This document shows, one piece after another, positions 1 through 8,575 of a stretch of DNA of 37,426 nucleotides. Position 1 is the first letter of the stretch. Each line of letters opens with the position of its first letter. The notes beneath the pieces are model-generated. The model saw only the letters and a program-made list of their open reading frames with translations. It did not search any database and was not told the origin of the DNA. The position numbers and the translations under genes were made by a program. Source of the stretch: an uncultured Blautia sp. (GTDB lineage: Bacteria; Bacillota; Clostridia; Lachnospirales; Lachnospiraceae); the NCBI GenBank assembly GCA_946557785.1, contig CAMNTH010000027.1:1-37426 (forward strand). The letters are read 5' to 3'.

Positions 1-49
1 AAATCAAGGTTTTTGAACACTCTCGCATCCTCACGATGGTAATAAAAAA

Positions 50-134
50 TGCGGAAGATGGGACTTGAACCCACACGAGCGCATTGCTCACAAGATCCTT
101 AGTCTTGCTCGTCTGCCAGTTCCGACACTTCCGC
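50..134 (-). tRNA. tRNA-Leu (anticodon AAG)
   Basis: Read on the minus strand, this 85-nt segment folds as a class II tRNA. The acceptor stem GCGGAAG pairs with CTTCCGC and is followed by discriminator A at position 50. A five-pair anticodon stem CAAGA/TCTTG encloses the loop CTAAGGA, giving anticodon AAG (codon CTT). There is a long variable arm, and the T-loop is TTCAAGT. The long variable arm and the anticodon both indicate leucine. No CCA is encoded. A run of T follows the 3' end in the minus direction, but I see no clean terminator hairpin before the window edge. Confidence 0.95.
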
Positions 135-241
135 ATATCGCATTTCTTTAGGATTTTTTTCTGTTCCCTCGCGACAAGTGATAGTATAGCAAACTCCCTA
201 CCAAATGTCAACACCTTTTTTTTATTTTTTTATGTTTTTTT

Positions 242-287
242 CATCCTGTTTCCGCACGACAAAATTCGGCGGAAACAGGATGCTTTT
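242..287 (+). terminator. Strong 14-bp hairpin with T-run on the + side
   Basis: A perfect inverted repeat pairs 242-255 (CATCCTGTTTCCGC) with 269-282 around a 13-nt loop and is followed on the plus strand by CTTTTTAT. By its T-run it reads as a plus-strand intrinsic terminator, yet no plus-strand gene is visible upstream. On the minus strand it follows the 306-1601 gene, but there the stem is followed by A residues, which is not canonical for termination. The rest of 135-305 is AT-rich with nothing else recognisable. Confidence 0.6.
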
Positions 288-305
288 TATCTCCTTGCCA
301 GCGTA

Positions 306-1601
306 TCACACCAATTCTGCAATCCTGCTCACGGCCACATAAATCTCCTGGATTTTATACCAGGTGGAATAATCAGTGATTCCTGTCTGAGGCAGGCCGA
401 AAACACTTTGGAATTGTTCCACTGCTGCTTTTGTCCTGCTGCCATATATTCCATCCACATCAATCGTTGGCAGGGCAGGATAATCTTCCGCAATCCGGTT
501 TAGCTGTTCCTGCATCTGGCGCACTTTATCACCCCTGGCTCCAATATCCAGATCATATCCTGGCCAGGATGAAGGAATACCGGAAATTTCCTCTGCAACA
601 TTGATATACATATTATTCCCATAGAAATACCGAAGAATTTCAATAGCGGAATATCCCTGTTCTCCAAGATCTTTACTTCCCCACTGTGTCATCCAGCCGC
701 GGCTTTGGCATTCCACCTGACGGCCGTCACAGTACTGCGTCAGGATAGGCTGCCGCACATTTGGCCTGGAAAGGTAATTTTCGAAAAGCTCATCTACGAT
801 TCTGGAGATGCTGTCAAAAATATTTCTTCCACGCATCCATTTATGATCATAGGCAGTTGAAGATGTAATCGTAAAATCATATCCTTTATTTCGGTACCAT
901 TCTGTATAAACCCGGTTCAGGGTGAAAGACATGATTGCCAGTACATTGGCGCGAATGGTGTCATCCGGCCAGGTTGCATAGATCTCACTGCTGGCTACAT
1001 TTTTAATGTAATCCCTGTAACGGACATAATAATTCTGGGCGGAGTTATCACGTACAGGCCCGTCATGTACCACCACAAATTCCGGAATCACGACCCTGCT
1101 CAGTACGATTTCTCCAGTCTCATTTACAGGTTTAATCTCTGCTTCCTCAATCTTCGGGGGATATACGCCGAACAGCGTATGCGGCGGAATTACGATTCTC
1201 CCAAACTGGCTTGACGGTCCTATAACGGGCGTCAGCTGTATGCCCTGTTCTGCAAGAACCGTAGGAAGCACCTCCGTGCCCGCTACTTCCTCCTCTTCAA
1301 ATCCCTCTGCCAATACCTGTATGGTATATTCTGAATAAGGCTGCTCTTCTTCATTAATGTCCAGGCTGTATTCCAGAGGGGGCGCTTTCAGATCAAGCAC
1401 GGGAGTCTGCCCGGAAGAATCTGTCCGTACCTCTTCCACCACGCTGTCCGGAACACCTGTATAAGAAATCCTTACAAGCGCATGATCTACCGGCTTGTTT
1501 CCCTGGGCAGAACGCACCGTCACCTGAAGCTTCCCCTGATCGACATTATCCTGCATAGCCCGTACATTCCCATAGGAACGTTTATTTCCATATGAATACA
1601 T
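306..1601 (-). CDS. SpoIID-like protein with C-terminal peptidoglycan-binding domain
   Basis: This 431-residue protein has three visible parts. Residues about 20-130 look like a carboxypeptidase-regulatory-type beta domain. Residues about 190-330 contain a stretch (YIKNVASSEIYATWP, followed by an Ala/Leu-rich helix) that resembles the core of the SpoIID/amidase-enhancer family. Residues about 350-425 form a typical PG_binding_1 domain with the pattern DVDGIYGSRTKAAVEQFQ. There is no signal peptide or membrane segment, so export, if any, is not by a visible Sec signal; a role inside the developing spore is possible. The start is supported by CAGGAG seven bases upstream. The gene is divergent from the fucosidase operon and has no operon partner. 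A role in spore or cell-wall peptidoglycan is inferred from the domains; the exact function is unknown. Confidence 0.75.
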   Translation of the reverse strand: MYSYGNKRSYGNVRAMQDNVDQGKLQVTVRSAQGNKPVDHALVRISYTGVPDSVVEEVRTDSSGQTPVLDLKAPPLEYSLDINEEEQPYSEYTIQVLAEGFEEEEVAGTEVLPTVLAEQGIQLTPVIGPSSQFGRIVIPPHTLFGVYPPKIEEAEIKPVNETGEIVLSRVVIPEFVVVHDGPVRDNSAQNYYVRYRDYIKNVASSEIYATWPDDTIRANVLAIMSFTLNRVYTEWYRNKGYDFTITSSTAYDHKWMRGRNIFDSISRIVDELFENYLSRPNVRQPILTQYCDGRQVECQSRGWMTQWGSKDLGEQGYSAIEILRYFYGNNMYINVAEEISGIPSSWPGYDLDIGARGDKVRQMQEQLNRIAEDYPALPTIDVDGIYGSRTKAAVEQFQSVFGLPQTGITDYSTWYKIQEIYVAVSRIAELV

Positions 1602-1774
1602 AGAAAACTCCTGAAAAATACTTTCATATTATTCTATGCACCGGATTCTGCTGCTATTCTAATGCGTTCCCGAAAATGCAAAAGATGTATCTTCTCCTCT
1701 CATGTCATGCATCTGGAAGTTTGCTGAAAAAAGCTATCCAAACATGCCAATATTTACTTTACATTCTAAAATGA

Positions 1775-1803
1775 TTGAATTTTTGTCTAATTCAGTATAT
1801 AGT
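1775..1803 (+). promoter_or_regulatory. Promoter of the fucosidase operon
   Basis: TTGAAT (1775-1780) and TATAGT (1798-1803) are separated by 17 bp, a good sigma-A-type pair. Transcription would begin around 1810, just before the palindrome at 1817-1830. Confidence 0.6.
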
Positions 1804-1816
1804 AGTAACGGTATCT

Positions 1817-1837
1817 GTTTCCATGGAAACGTAAAAT
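1817..1837 (+). promoter_or_regulatory. Operator: 14-bp perfect palindrome overlapping a cre-like site
   Basis: GTTTCCATGGAAAC (1817-1830) is a perfect palindrome placed immediately after the predicted transcription start. The overlapping 1823-1837 segment ATGGAAACGTAAAAT matches the catabolite-responsive-element consensus WTGNAANCGNWNNCW at all but one position. Either a LacI-type local repressor or CcpA could bind here, and the two sites would compete. This is inferred from sequence symmetry; no matching regulator gene is adjacent. Confidence 0.55.
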
Positions 1838-1869
1838 ACCCAAGTTTACTTATCAAGGAGGAACTCACA

Positions 1870-3114
1870 ATGAAAGACACAAAACAGCAATGGTTTAAGG
1901 ATGCGAAATTTGGTCTGTTTATTCATTGGGGCCTGTATTCTCTTCTTGCAGGAGAATACAAGGGGGAAAAAACGGATCATATTGCTGAGTGGATCATGAA
2001 CCATCTGGATATTCCCGCAGAGGAATATGAAAAACTGGCAGAACAGTTTGATCCGGTGAATTTTGATGCCGATGCGCTGGTAAAGCAGGCCAGGGACTGG
2101 GGAATGCGTTATATTGTCTTTACCTCAAAGCATCACGAAGGTTTTGCCATGTATCATTCCCAGTGCAGCCCTTACAACGTAGCAGATGCTACTCCCTGTA
2201 AGCGTGACATCTTAAAAGAGCTGCAGCTCGCCTGTGAAAAATACGGAATGAAGCTTGGACTATACTATTCACAGGCACAGGACTGGCATGATCCCGATGG
2301 ATACGTTGCCAAGAAAGACAACAGCCAGAAAAATTACCGTGAATACCTTGACAGAAAATGTCTGCCCCAGTTAAGAGAAATTCTCACCAACTACGGTGAA
2401 ATTGCCCTTATCTGGTTTGATACCCCTCTTGCTACCACACCGGAGGAAAGCGAAGAAATGGCCAGACTGGTAAAAGAACTGCAGCCAAACTGCATTATCA
2501 GCGGACGCATTGGCAACGGTCTTGGGGAATACATGACTACAGGAGATAATTTCATTCCGCGTCATCCCTTCGAAGGTGACTGGGAGGTTCCGGCAACCCT
2601 TAACGATACCTGGGGCTTCAATAAAGATGACCACAACTGGAAGGATGCATACGAGATTATTCAGCTTCTTGTAAAAATAAACAGCAGAGGAGGAAACTAC
2701 CTTCTCAACATCGGACCTGACGGAACAGGCCGTGTACCTGAGGAATCCATAAAAATCCTCAGCCAGGTAGGAAACTATGTCAAAACCAATGAGGAAGCTA
2801 TTTTTGCAACCAAGCGTGTGCCTGTCAATCCCTATGAGCTTACCTGGGGAGAGCTCACCTGCAAGGATTATCACCTTTATGCTCATGTGTTCCATAAGGT
2901 TCCCCGCGTGGAAATCCTGAATATCGAAAATAAAGTAAAACGTGCATACCTCCTGGAAACAGGGCAGGAACTGGAGTTTATCGTAGGAAAAACCTGCGAA
3001 GGGGATGGCTTTATCAATGTAGAGCTTCCAGAAGAATATAAGGAAAAAACATATTACTGTATCGGCCTTGAGCTTGAAGAAGAAACTCCTGTTTTCCATG
3101 CCATTAGGGAATAA
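1870..3114 (+). CDS. Alpha-L-fucosidase, GH29, cytoplasmic
   Basis: This protein of 414 residues hydrolyses alpha-L-fucosyl linkages. The start at 1870 is chosen because AAGGAGG lies eight bases upstream; the longer open frame from 1702 would add residues with no family similarity. Family marks are KFGLFIHWGLYS (residues 13-24), the SKHHEGFAMY block (86-95) and IWFD with the predicted catalytic nucleophile Asp184. The last 80 or so residues should form the C-terminal beta-sandwich. There is no signal peptide, so it would act in the cytoplasm on imported fucosylated oligosaccharides. It is followed by a binding protein and two permeases on the same strand, which fits import then cleavage. The exact linkage specificity (GH29-A or -B) cannot be read reliably here. 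Confidence 0.92.
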   Translation: MKDTKQQWFKDAKFGLFIHWGLYSLLAGEYKGEKTDHIAEWIMNHLDIPAEEYEKLAEQFDPVNFDADALVKQARDWGMRYIVFTSKHHEGFAMYHSQCSPYNVADATPCKRDILKELQLACEKYGMKLGLYYSQAQDWHDPDGYVAKKDNSQKNYREYLDRKCLPQLREILTNYGEIALIWFDTPLATTPEESEEMARLVKELQPNCIISGRIGNGLGEYMTTGDNFIPRHPFEGDWEVPATLNDTWGFNKDDHNWKDAYEIIQLLVKINSRGGNYLLNIGPDGTGRVPEESIKILSQVGNYVKTNEEAIFATKRVPVNPYELTWGELTCKDYHLYAHVFHKVPRVEILNIENKVKRAYLLETGQELEFIVGKTCEGDGFINVELPEEYKEKTYYCIGLELEEETPVFHAIRE

Positions 3115-3204
3115 TTCTTTTAATGCATTGCGGATCGTACTACCGACAATTTGAACAATTTTTTTTAATAATTCCAGTAAAAACGACAATTTTTCACAAA
3201 GGAA

Positions 3205-3237
3205 TTGACCAACAAAACTAATTCTGCTAAAATTAGT
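3205..3237 (+). promoter_or_regulatory. Internal promoter with operator over the -10 of the binding-protein gene
   Basis: TTGACC (3205-3210), a 17-bp spacer and TAAAAT (3228-3233) make a strong promoter; TGC directly before the -10 gives an extended TGn element. ACTAATT (3217-3223) and AATTAGT (3231-3237) form a perfect 7-bp inverted repeat flanking the -10, so a bound repressor would block polymerase. The transporter can therefore be expressed separately from the fucosidase. Confidence 0.6.
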
Positions 3238-3265
3238 AAAAAATATGCTACTAGGAGGAGTAATC

Positions 3266-4591
3266 ATGAAAAAACGTATTTTTAGTATTGCACTTGCTGT
3301 TGCAATGACAGCGAGCATGGCTGGAGCTACCGTATATGCGGCTGAAGAGGATTTCGCTCTTACGGATGCAAAATTTGAAGATGTAAACCTGAAATTATAT
3401 CTTCAGATGAATGATACTGCAAACAACTATTTCCAGGAAAAAATCGATGAATTCAACGCAATGGATAACGGCATTACTGTTGAGATCACCAACATCGCTA
3501 CAGAGAGCGACTACCTGGACAGACTTGCTGCTGACCTTGCAGGAAATGACGCACCGAACGTATTCCTGGAATACGGCGGAGCCCGTGTAATTGACTACAT
3601 GGATTCAGACGCACTTGTAAACCTGCAGCCATATCTGGAAGCAGACCAGGATTGGTACGGAGGCTTCCAGGAATCTGCATGGGAACCGGCACATTATGAA
3701 GATTATGGCTATGAAGGACTTTATGCAATTCCTTTCACAAACTACCAGATCTTATTCTTCTACAACCAGGAAATCCTGGATGCAAACGGCATTGCAGTTC
3801 CTACAACCTGGGACGAGCTGATGGCAGCATGTGCCACATTAAAAGAAAAAGGCGTTCAGCCATTCATCGTTGGTGAAAAAGATGATTACCGTTTTGGACA
3901 TCTTTCCACAGTTCTTGCACTGAAGAAATATGGTGCTGATATTGCAAAACAGCTGGGAAGCCGCGAAGTAGCTTATGACGGCGAAGAAATGCTCAGCATT
4001 TATGCAATGATCAAAGAGATGATCGACAACGGATATCTGGGAGATAACCTTCTCAGCACAGATGCAAATCAGGAAAACTCCGCATTTACCAACGGCGAAT
4101 GCGCATTCCAGTTCCAGGGTTCCTGGAGAGCAAGCTCTCTTGCAAGTTCTGAAAGCGAATATTATGCAAACAAATCCTTTGGCGTTTCCCGTTTCCCAAG
4201 CGTAGCTGAAGAATATGCTGATATTGACATGGGCGGCGGAAATGAATCCTTCTTTGTTTGGAAGCTTGGAAAAACTGATGAAGAAGTAGCTGCTTCTATC
4301 GTACTTCTGAAATACATCAGCACAGTTGATTTTTGTAACGGTCTTCAGGCAGTAAGCCCGAATACCATGGCAGTAAAGACCTCTGTTGAAACAGATAACT
4401 ATGTACTGAATGACATTATGGGAATTATGGCAGAAACCAAAGGCATTGTAGGCGATCTTCAGAACTATGATACTCAGTCCCATATGATCAACACCGTTCG
4501 TTCCGCACTCCAGAAACTTGCCATGACAGAAGACAATACACCGGAAGCTGTCGGCGCAGAAATTATTAATACAATGTCTATGTATGAATAA
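3266..4591 (+). CDS. ABC sugar-transporter substrate-binding protein (family 1)
   Basis: This 441-residue extracellular solute-binding protein resembles the maltose/multiple-sugar group. The start at 3266 follows TAGGAGGAG. Residues 1-25 are a Sec signal peptide (KKR, a hydrophobic stretch, then cleavage after TVYA). Unlike most Gram-positive binding proteins it has no cysteine at the cleavage site, so lipid anchoring is not evident. The mature part has the usual features: the N-terminal ITNIATESDYLDRLAADLAG helix region, the VFLEYGG turn, and the repeated aromatic patches that stack on sugars. It sits between the GH29 gene and two permeases, so a fucosylated oligosaccharide is the likely ligand. 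That assignment is by neighbourhood only. Confidence 0.88.
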   Translation: MKKRIFSIALAVAMTASMAGATVYAAEEDFALTDAKFEDVNLKLYLQMNDTANNYFQEKIDEFNAMDNGITVEITNIATESDYLDRLAADLAGNDAPNVFLEYGGARVIDYMDSDALVNLQPYLEADQDWYGGFQESAWEPAHYEDYGYEGLYAIPFTNYQILFFYNQEILDANGIAVPTTWDELMAACATLKEKGVQPFIVGEKDDYRFGHLSTVLALKKYGADIAKQLGSREVAYDGEEMLSIYAMIKEMIDNGYLGDNLLSTDANQENSAFTNGECAFQFQGSWRASSLASSESEYYANKSFGVSRFPSVAEEYADIDMGGGNESFFVWKLGKTDEEVAASIVLLKYISTVDFCNGLQAVSPNTMAVKTSVETDNYVLNDIMGIMAETKGIVGDLQNYDTQSHMINTVRSALQKLAMTEDNTPEAVGAEIINTMSMYE

Positions 4592-4601
4592 TTAAAAAAC
4601 A

Positions 4602-4632
4602 AAAGAGGTTGTCTCTGTACAGCCTCTTTTTT
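4602..4632 (+). terminator. Attenuator-like hairpin between binding protein and permeases
   Basis: AAAGAGGTTGT (4602-4612) pairs with ACAGCCTCTTT (4619-4629) with one G-T pair, around a six-base loop, followed by Ts. It lies directly after the binding-protein stop and before the permease ribosome site. Partial termination here would give more binding protein than permease, as is common in ABC operons. Confidence 0.8.
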
Positions 4633-4648
4633 AAGTAAAGGAGCGACT

Positions 4649-5539
4649 ATGAAGGTTAAACGTAAAGATTATGTAATAGGAATTGCTTTTGTACTTCCTG
4701 CATTGATCCTGATCCTATGTCTTATTGTATATCCGGTAATCAATGCGTTAATTTTATCCTTTCAGACCTGGAAGGGAATTTATGGTACACCCAGAACCTG
4801 GGTCGGGCTTAAAAACTATACCGGAATTCTTTCCAGTGAAATTTTCTGGAAATCCATGCTGAACTCTTTTTGGTTTATCGTAGGCGGGTTCGGCGTACTG
4901 ATGCCATTGTCCTTTGGCCTGGCACTGCTCATCACCTCTAAACTTAAATTCACAAGATTTATGAAAACGTCTTATTTTATGCCGGTCATCCTGGGTACCA
5001 CTACTGTAGCGCTTATGTGGACCTATATGCTAAATCCTGAATGGGGCGCTGTTGCCCAGCTTTTCAAATTTCTCCATTTAGACGGAGCGATTTTTGACTG
5101 GCTTTCCACGCCTACCCTCAATGTATGGTGTGTTGTTTTAGTAAATGAATGGATGTATGCAGGATATAATATGCTGATCTTTGCAGCAGGTCTTGTAGCT
5201 ATCCCTGACGAACTGCATGAGGCAGCCATTATTGACGGCTGCAACGGCTGGCAGAAAATCCGTTTCGTAACCCTGCCCCTTTGCAAGAATTCCTTTAAAA
5301 TTTTCTCCATTCTTTGTGTAACAGGATGTTTGAAGGTATTCGATATCGTATGGGCAATGACCAGAGGCGGCCCTAATAATGTAAGCTCTACTCCTGCGAT
5401 CATGCTGTATACCCAGGCATTCCAGTATAAGCTTTTTGGACGAAGCGGTGCATACAGTATCATCCTACTTGTATTCGGTCTTATCTTAAGTGTTGTAATG
5501 AATCGTGTTTTCCGTCAGGAAAGCGATCTATATTCTTAA
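4649..5539 (+). CDS. ABC sugar permease, MalF/UgpA type
   Basis: This 296-residue inner-membrane protein has six predicted hydrophobic segments, beginning at residues about 8-30 (GIAFVLPALILILCLIVYPV). The cytoplasmic EAA loop near residue 190 (EAAIIDGCNGWQKIRF) is where the ATPase docks. It has the length and pattern of the first of the two permeases of type I sugar importers. The ribosome site AAAGGAG is eight bases before the ATG. It pairs with the permease 12 bp downstream. No ATPase gene is present, so a shared MsmK/MsmX-type ATPase encoded elsewhere is expected. Confidence 0.9.
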   Translation: MKVKRKDYVIGIAFVLPALILILCLIVYPVINALILSFQTWKGIYGTPRTWVGLKNYTGILSSEIFWKSMLNSFWFIVGGFGVLMPLSFGLALLITSKLKFTRFMKTSYFMPVILGTTTVALMWTYMLNPEWGAVAQLFKFLHLDGAIFDWLSTPTLNVWCVVLVNEWMYAGYNMLIFAAGLVAIPDELHEAAIIDGCNGWQKIRFVTLPLCKNSFKIFSILCVTGCLKVFDIVWAMTRGGPNNVSSTPAIMLYTQAFQYKLFGRSGAYSIILLVFGLILSVVMNRVFRQESDLYS

Positions 5540-5551
5540 AGGAGGAAGAAA

Positions 5552-6376
5552 ATGAATAAAGTAAAAAATACCGTTTTATATGTTTTTTCTTTTCTCTGGT
5601 GTGCAATTACCTTACTGCCGCTTTTGATCACCGTTCTTGCTTCTTTCAAGAATAACGATGAAATTTACTCAGGCCTGTTCAGCATTCCCAAAACCTGGAG
5701 ATTCTCCAACTTCTCCAATGCGGCCCAGACAGCAGATGCCTTGGTTTCCATCGGGAACTCCCTTCTAATGGCTTTTTGCACTACACTTATGGTCACCATC
5801 ATCGGTATGCTGGCTTCCTATGCATTATCCAGAAAAAGCTTTCTGAAATTCATGAAACCGCTAAATCTGATTTTTATGGTAGGGGTTATGGTACCTGTTC
5901 ATTGTACCATTATTCCCATTAATACCATTGCAACCGCTGTGGGCGGAAAGGATAATTATTTCTTCCTGCTGCTGGTTTACACCACCTTTAATCTTGCCCA
6001 GGCCATCTTCCTTTATACAGGTTTTATGGACGGCATTGACAGAAGCATGGATGAGGCTGCCATCATTGACGGCTGCGGAGATATTAAGCTGCTTACAAGC
6101 GTCCTGCTTCCCATCTGTAAGCCCATCATTGCCACAGAGGCTATTTTTGTATTCATTTATGGCTACAGCGAATTGATCTTCTCTTTGATCCTCATTTCCA
6201 ATGAAGCCAAATATACCGTTTCCAGAGCAATGCTGAGCTTTACCGGAAACCACACCATTGACCTTGGACCGCAGTTTGCATTCGTTGTTATGGCAATGAT
6301 TCCTACTGTAGTCATTTATATCCTTTTCCACGAAAAGGTGGAGGCAGGCGCCCTGGCAGGCGCAGTAAAAGGCTGA
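5552..6376 (+). CDS. ABC sugar permease, MalG/UgpE type
   Basis: This 274-residue protein is the second permease of the importer. It has six hydrophobic segments and the EAA loop DEAAIIDGCGDIKLLTSVLL around residues 167-186. The C-terminus ends in GALAGAVKG, the typical (T/A)AGAxKG end of this family. The ribosome site AAAGGAGGA precedes the ATG, and the gap to the upstream permease is 12 bp, so the two are co-translated. It is the last gene of the fucoside operon and is followed by a strong terminator. Confidence 0.9.
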   Translation: MNKVKNTVLYVFSFLWCAITLLPLLITVLASFKNNDEIYSGLFSIPKTWRFSNFSNAAQTADALVSIGNSLLMAFCTTLMVTIIGMLASYALSRKSFLKFMKPLNLIFMVGVMVPVHCTIIPINTIATAVGGKDNYFFLLLVYTTFNLAQAIFLYTGFMDGIDRSMDEAAIIDGCGDIKLLTSVLLPICKPIIATEAIFVFIYGYSELIFSLILISNEAKYTVSRAMLSFTGNHTIDLGPQFAFVVMAMIPTVVIYILFHEKVEAGALAGAVKG

Positions 6377-6392
6377 TGGATCTTTGACCGCA

Positions 6393-6443
6393 AAAAAAGA
6401 CAGGACTTCCAGCCGCTGTTTGGCGAAAGCTCCTGTCTTTTTT
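6393..6443. terminator. Bidirectional terminator between fucoside operon and asnB
   Basis: AAAAAAGACAGGA (6393-6405) pairs with TCCTGTCTTTTTT (6431-6443) around a loop that carries a small GCC/GGC stem. A-tracts on the left and T-tracts on the right let it serve both convergent transcripts. Confidence 0.88.
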
Positions 6444-6476
6444 CTCTTTTGATATGGAAAACACATTTTTTAACAA

Positions 6477-8312
6477 TCACTGTCCTTCAATGTAAACTTT
6501 ATGCCATACCAGGAACATATATACCGTCCAGATCTTTCTGCTATTGTCACGAATGCCATTCTTATGTTCTTCCAAAAGCTTGAGTATCTGGCTGCATCGG
6601 AAGTATTCCTTTGCAGTATTTCCGGTAAATGCTTCCTTTACTGCCAAATAGCAGGGTTCTTCCTGAAGCCACACCCTGATAGGTACCGGGAATCCCAGTT
6701 TCTTCCTGTCCGCACTCTCCTTGGGGATATATTTCTCCGTTACTTTGCGGAAGAGATATTTGGTCTGTTTCTTTCTGGTTTTTGCATGAGCCGGCATTCC
6801 CTGCGCAGCCTTAAAAACTTCTTTATCCAGATAGGGGACTCGAAGTTCCAGAGAATGCGCCATGCTCATCCTGTCTGCATTAAGAAGAATGTCCCCCTCC
6901 AGCCAGCAGGTAAGGTCTATATACTGCATTTTATCTACATCCGAAAGTCCTGCTGCTTTCTCATAATAGGGTTTTAGCAATTCTTCTGTAGGAAGTGCGC
7001 CCTGCGGCATCCGTAGAATTTCCCTGCGCTCTTCATTGCTGAAAATATTGGCATTTCCAATAAAACGCTCTTCCACATCCTTGGACGCACGGATCAGGTA
7101 ATTTCTTCCTTTCAGGCTCTCAGGCAGTCTCCCGGCAAGGTTTCCGATTTTTTTTCGAATACTCTTTGGAATCCACCCCATCCATTTCAGGGCATCCGGC
7201 TCCAGATAAATATTGTATCCGCCAAATAACTCATCTGCCCCCTCACCGGAAGTCACTACCTTCACATACTTCGAAGCCTCCTGTGACACAAAATACAAGG
7301 CGACAGCCGATGCATCACCGCTTGGTTCATCCAGGTAATACATCACCTTAGGAACAGCCTCAAAAAACTCTTCCCGTGCAATATTCTTTGTATGATGCTC
7401 CAGGTTTAGTTTCTCTGCAAGCTCCTTTGATACAGAAATTTCGTTATAATGGCTGTTTTTATCCATAAAACCTACAGTAAATGCTTTGTTTCCCGTAAAT
7501 TCCTCCGCTACAAAACTGGAATCCACTCCTCCGGATAAAAACGCTCCGATTTCAACGTCACTCACCATGTGTATGCTTACAGACTCCTTCAGCACCTCCT
7601 CCAAACGCTCCATGATCTTGTGGTCACCACGCATTTTCTTAGGCGTAAGCACAGGATCAAAATATTTTTCTATCTGGATCTGCCCATTCTCATAAATTAA
7701 GCGGCTTCCAGCAGGCAGCCTGTAAATCCCTTTAAAAAAAGTCTCATGCAAAATGGAATACTGAAAAGAAAGATACTGCTCTAAGGCTTCCCGGTTTACT
7801 TCTCTTGGACATCCTGGGAATTCCAGAATACTTTTGATTTCTGATGCAAACACAAAACATCCATTGATCATCGCATAATAAAATGGCTTAATTCCAAAAA
7901 AATCCCTGGCAGCAAACAGCCGTTTCCGCTTCTCATCCCAAATAGAAAAAGCAAACATTCCGCGCAAATGATCTACTACGCCAGTTCCATACTCTTCATA
8001 GGCATGAAGCACTGTCTCCGAATCCGAACAGCTCCCAAAACGATGTCCAGACTTTACAAGCTCCTCACGCAAAGCCCTGTAATTATAAATCTCTCCGTTA
8101 AATACCAGTCCAATATCCCCTGCTTCGTTTTCCATGGGCTGCATACCTCCCTCCAGGTCAATGATACTCAACCTGCAGAACCCAAGGGCTGCATCACCTT
8201 TCATCCTGGATGCCTGCCCATCCGGCCCCCGATGGCGGATGGCATGAAGCATGTGATTTATAATTTCTTCTCTATGTTCCTGTTTACCAATAAAACCGCA
8301 AATTCCACACAT
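6477..8312 (-). CDS. asnB: Asparagine synthetase, glutamine-hydrolysing
   Basis: This 611-residue enzyme makes asparagine from aspartate, ATP and glutamine. It begins MCGICGF, leaving the N-terminal nucleophile Cys of the glutaminase domain (residues about 2-200). The synthetase domain carries the ATP pyrophosphatase loop GAFLSGGVDSS near residue 255 and the GEGADELFGGY block. Length and order match AsnB-type enzymes. A GAGG-like ribosome site lies before the ATG. It is monocistronic, with its own promoter upstream and a terminator downstream. An asparagine-synthetase-like protein acting in a modification pathway is possible but nothing nearby suggests it. Confidence 0.93.
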   Translation of the reverse strand: MCGICGFIGKQEHREEIINHMLHAIRHRGPDGQASRMKGDAALGFCRLSIIDLEGGMQPMENEAGDIGLVFNGEIYNYRALREELVKSGHRFGSCSDSETVLHAYEEYGTGVVDHLRGMFAFSIWDEKRKRLFAARDFFGIKPFYYAMINGCFVFASEIKSILEFPGCPREVNREALEQYLSFQYSILHETFFKGIYRLPAGSRLIYENGQIQIEKYFDPVLTPKKMRGDHKIMERLEEVLKESVSIHMVSDVEIGAFLSGGVDSSFVAEEFTGNKAFTVGFMDKNSHYNEISVSKELAEKLNLEHHTKNIAREEFFEAVPKVMYYLDEPSGDASAVALYFVSQEASKYVKVVTSGEGADELFGGYNIYLEPDALKWMGWIPKSIRKKIGNLAGRLPESLKGRNYLIRASKDVEERFIGNANIFSNEERREILRMPQGALPTEELLKPYYEKAAGLSDVDKMQYIDLTCWLEGDILLNADRMSMAHSLELRVPYLDKEVFKAAQGMPAHAKTRKKQTKYLFRKVTEKYIPKESADRKKLGFPVPIRVWLQEEPCYLAVKEAFTGNTAKEYFRCSQILKLLEEHKNGIRDNSRKIWTVYMFLVWHKVYIEGQ

Positions 8313-8368
8313 TCTTTATCCTCTGTTTTTCTTCAAGTTCCCCATAAAATTGTCACATATAGGATATT

Positions 8369-8396
8369 ATTTTATCACATTTTTAGCCTTCTTCAA
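8369..8396 (-). promoter_or_regulatory. Promoter of asnB
   Basis: Read on the minus strand: TTGAAG, a 16-bp spacer and TAAAAT, about 55 bp before the ATG. Positions 8400-8530 upstream hold no gene and no other recognisable element. Confidence 0.5.
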
Positions 8397-8532
8397 AGAT
8401 TTCTATAACGTATTGCATAATAATTTACATCTGTCTCACATAAATTTTACAAAACCAATTTTAACACAGGACATCTCATTTCTGTAATACCCACATCCCC
8501 CTATGTATCCCTTTTCACCGTCAAAAAAGAGT

Positions 8533-8570
8533 AAAAAGAAAACCAGACACTTATGCCTGGCTTCTTTTTT
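8533..8570 (-). terminator. Terminator of glgB
   Basis: The hairpin uses CCAG (8543-8546) with CTGG (8557-8560) plus an extended A/T-rich stem. On the minus strand it ends in a T-rich run. It lies just after the glgB stop codon. Confidence 0.75.
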
Positions 8571-8575
8571 ATAAA

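Noticed and set aside
1..32. Possible minus-strand coding start (ATG-CGA-GAG-TGT) after tRNA-Leu
   Set aside because: Only about ten codons are visible before the window edge and the ribosome site is weak.
2371..3318. Long minus-strand open frame of 315 codons opposite the fucosidase
   Set aside because: It runs antisense through a clear GH29 gene, has no family resemblance and no ribosome site; it is a shadow.
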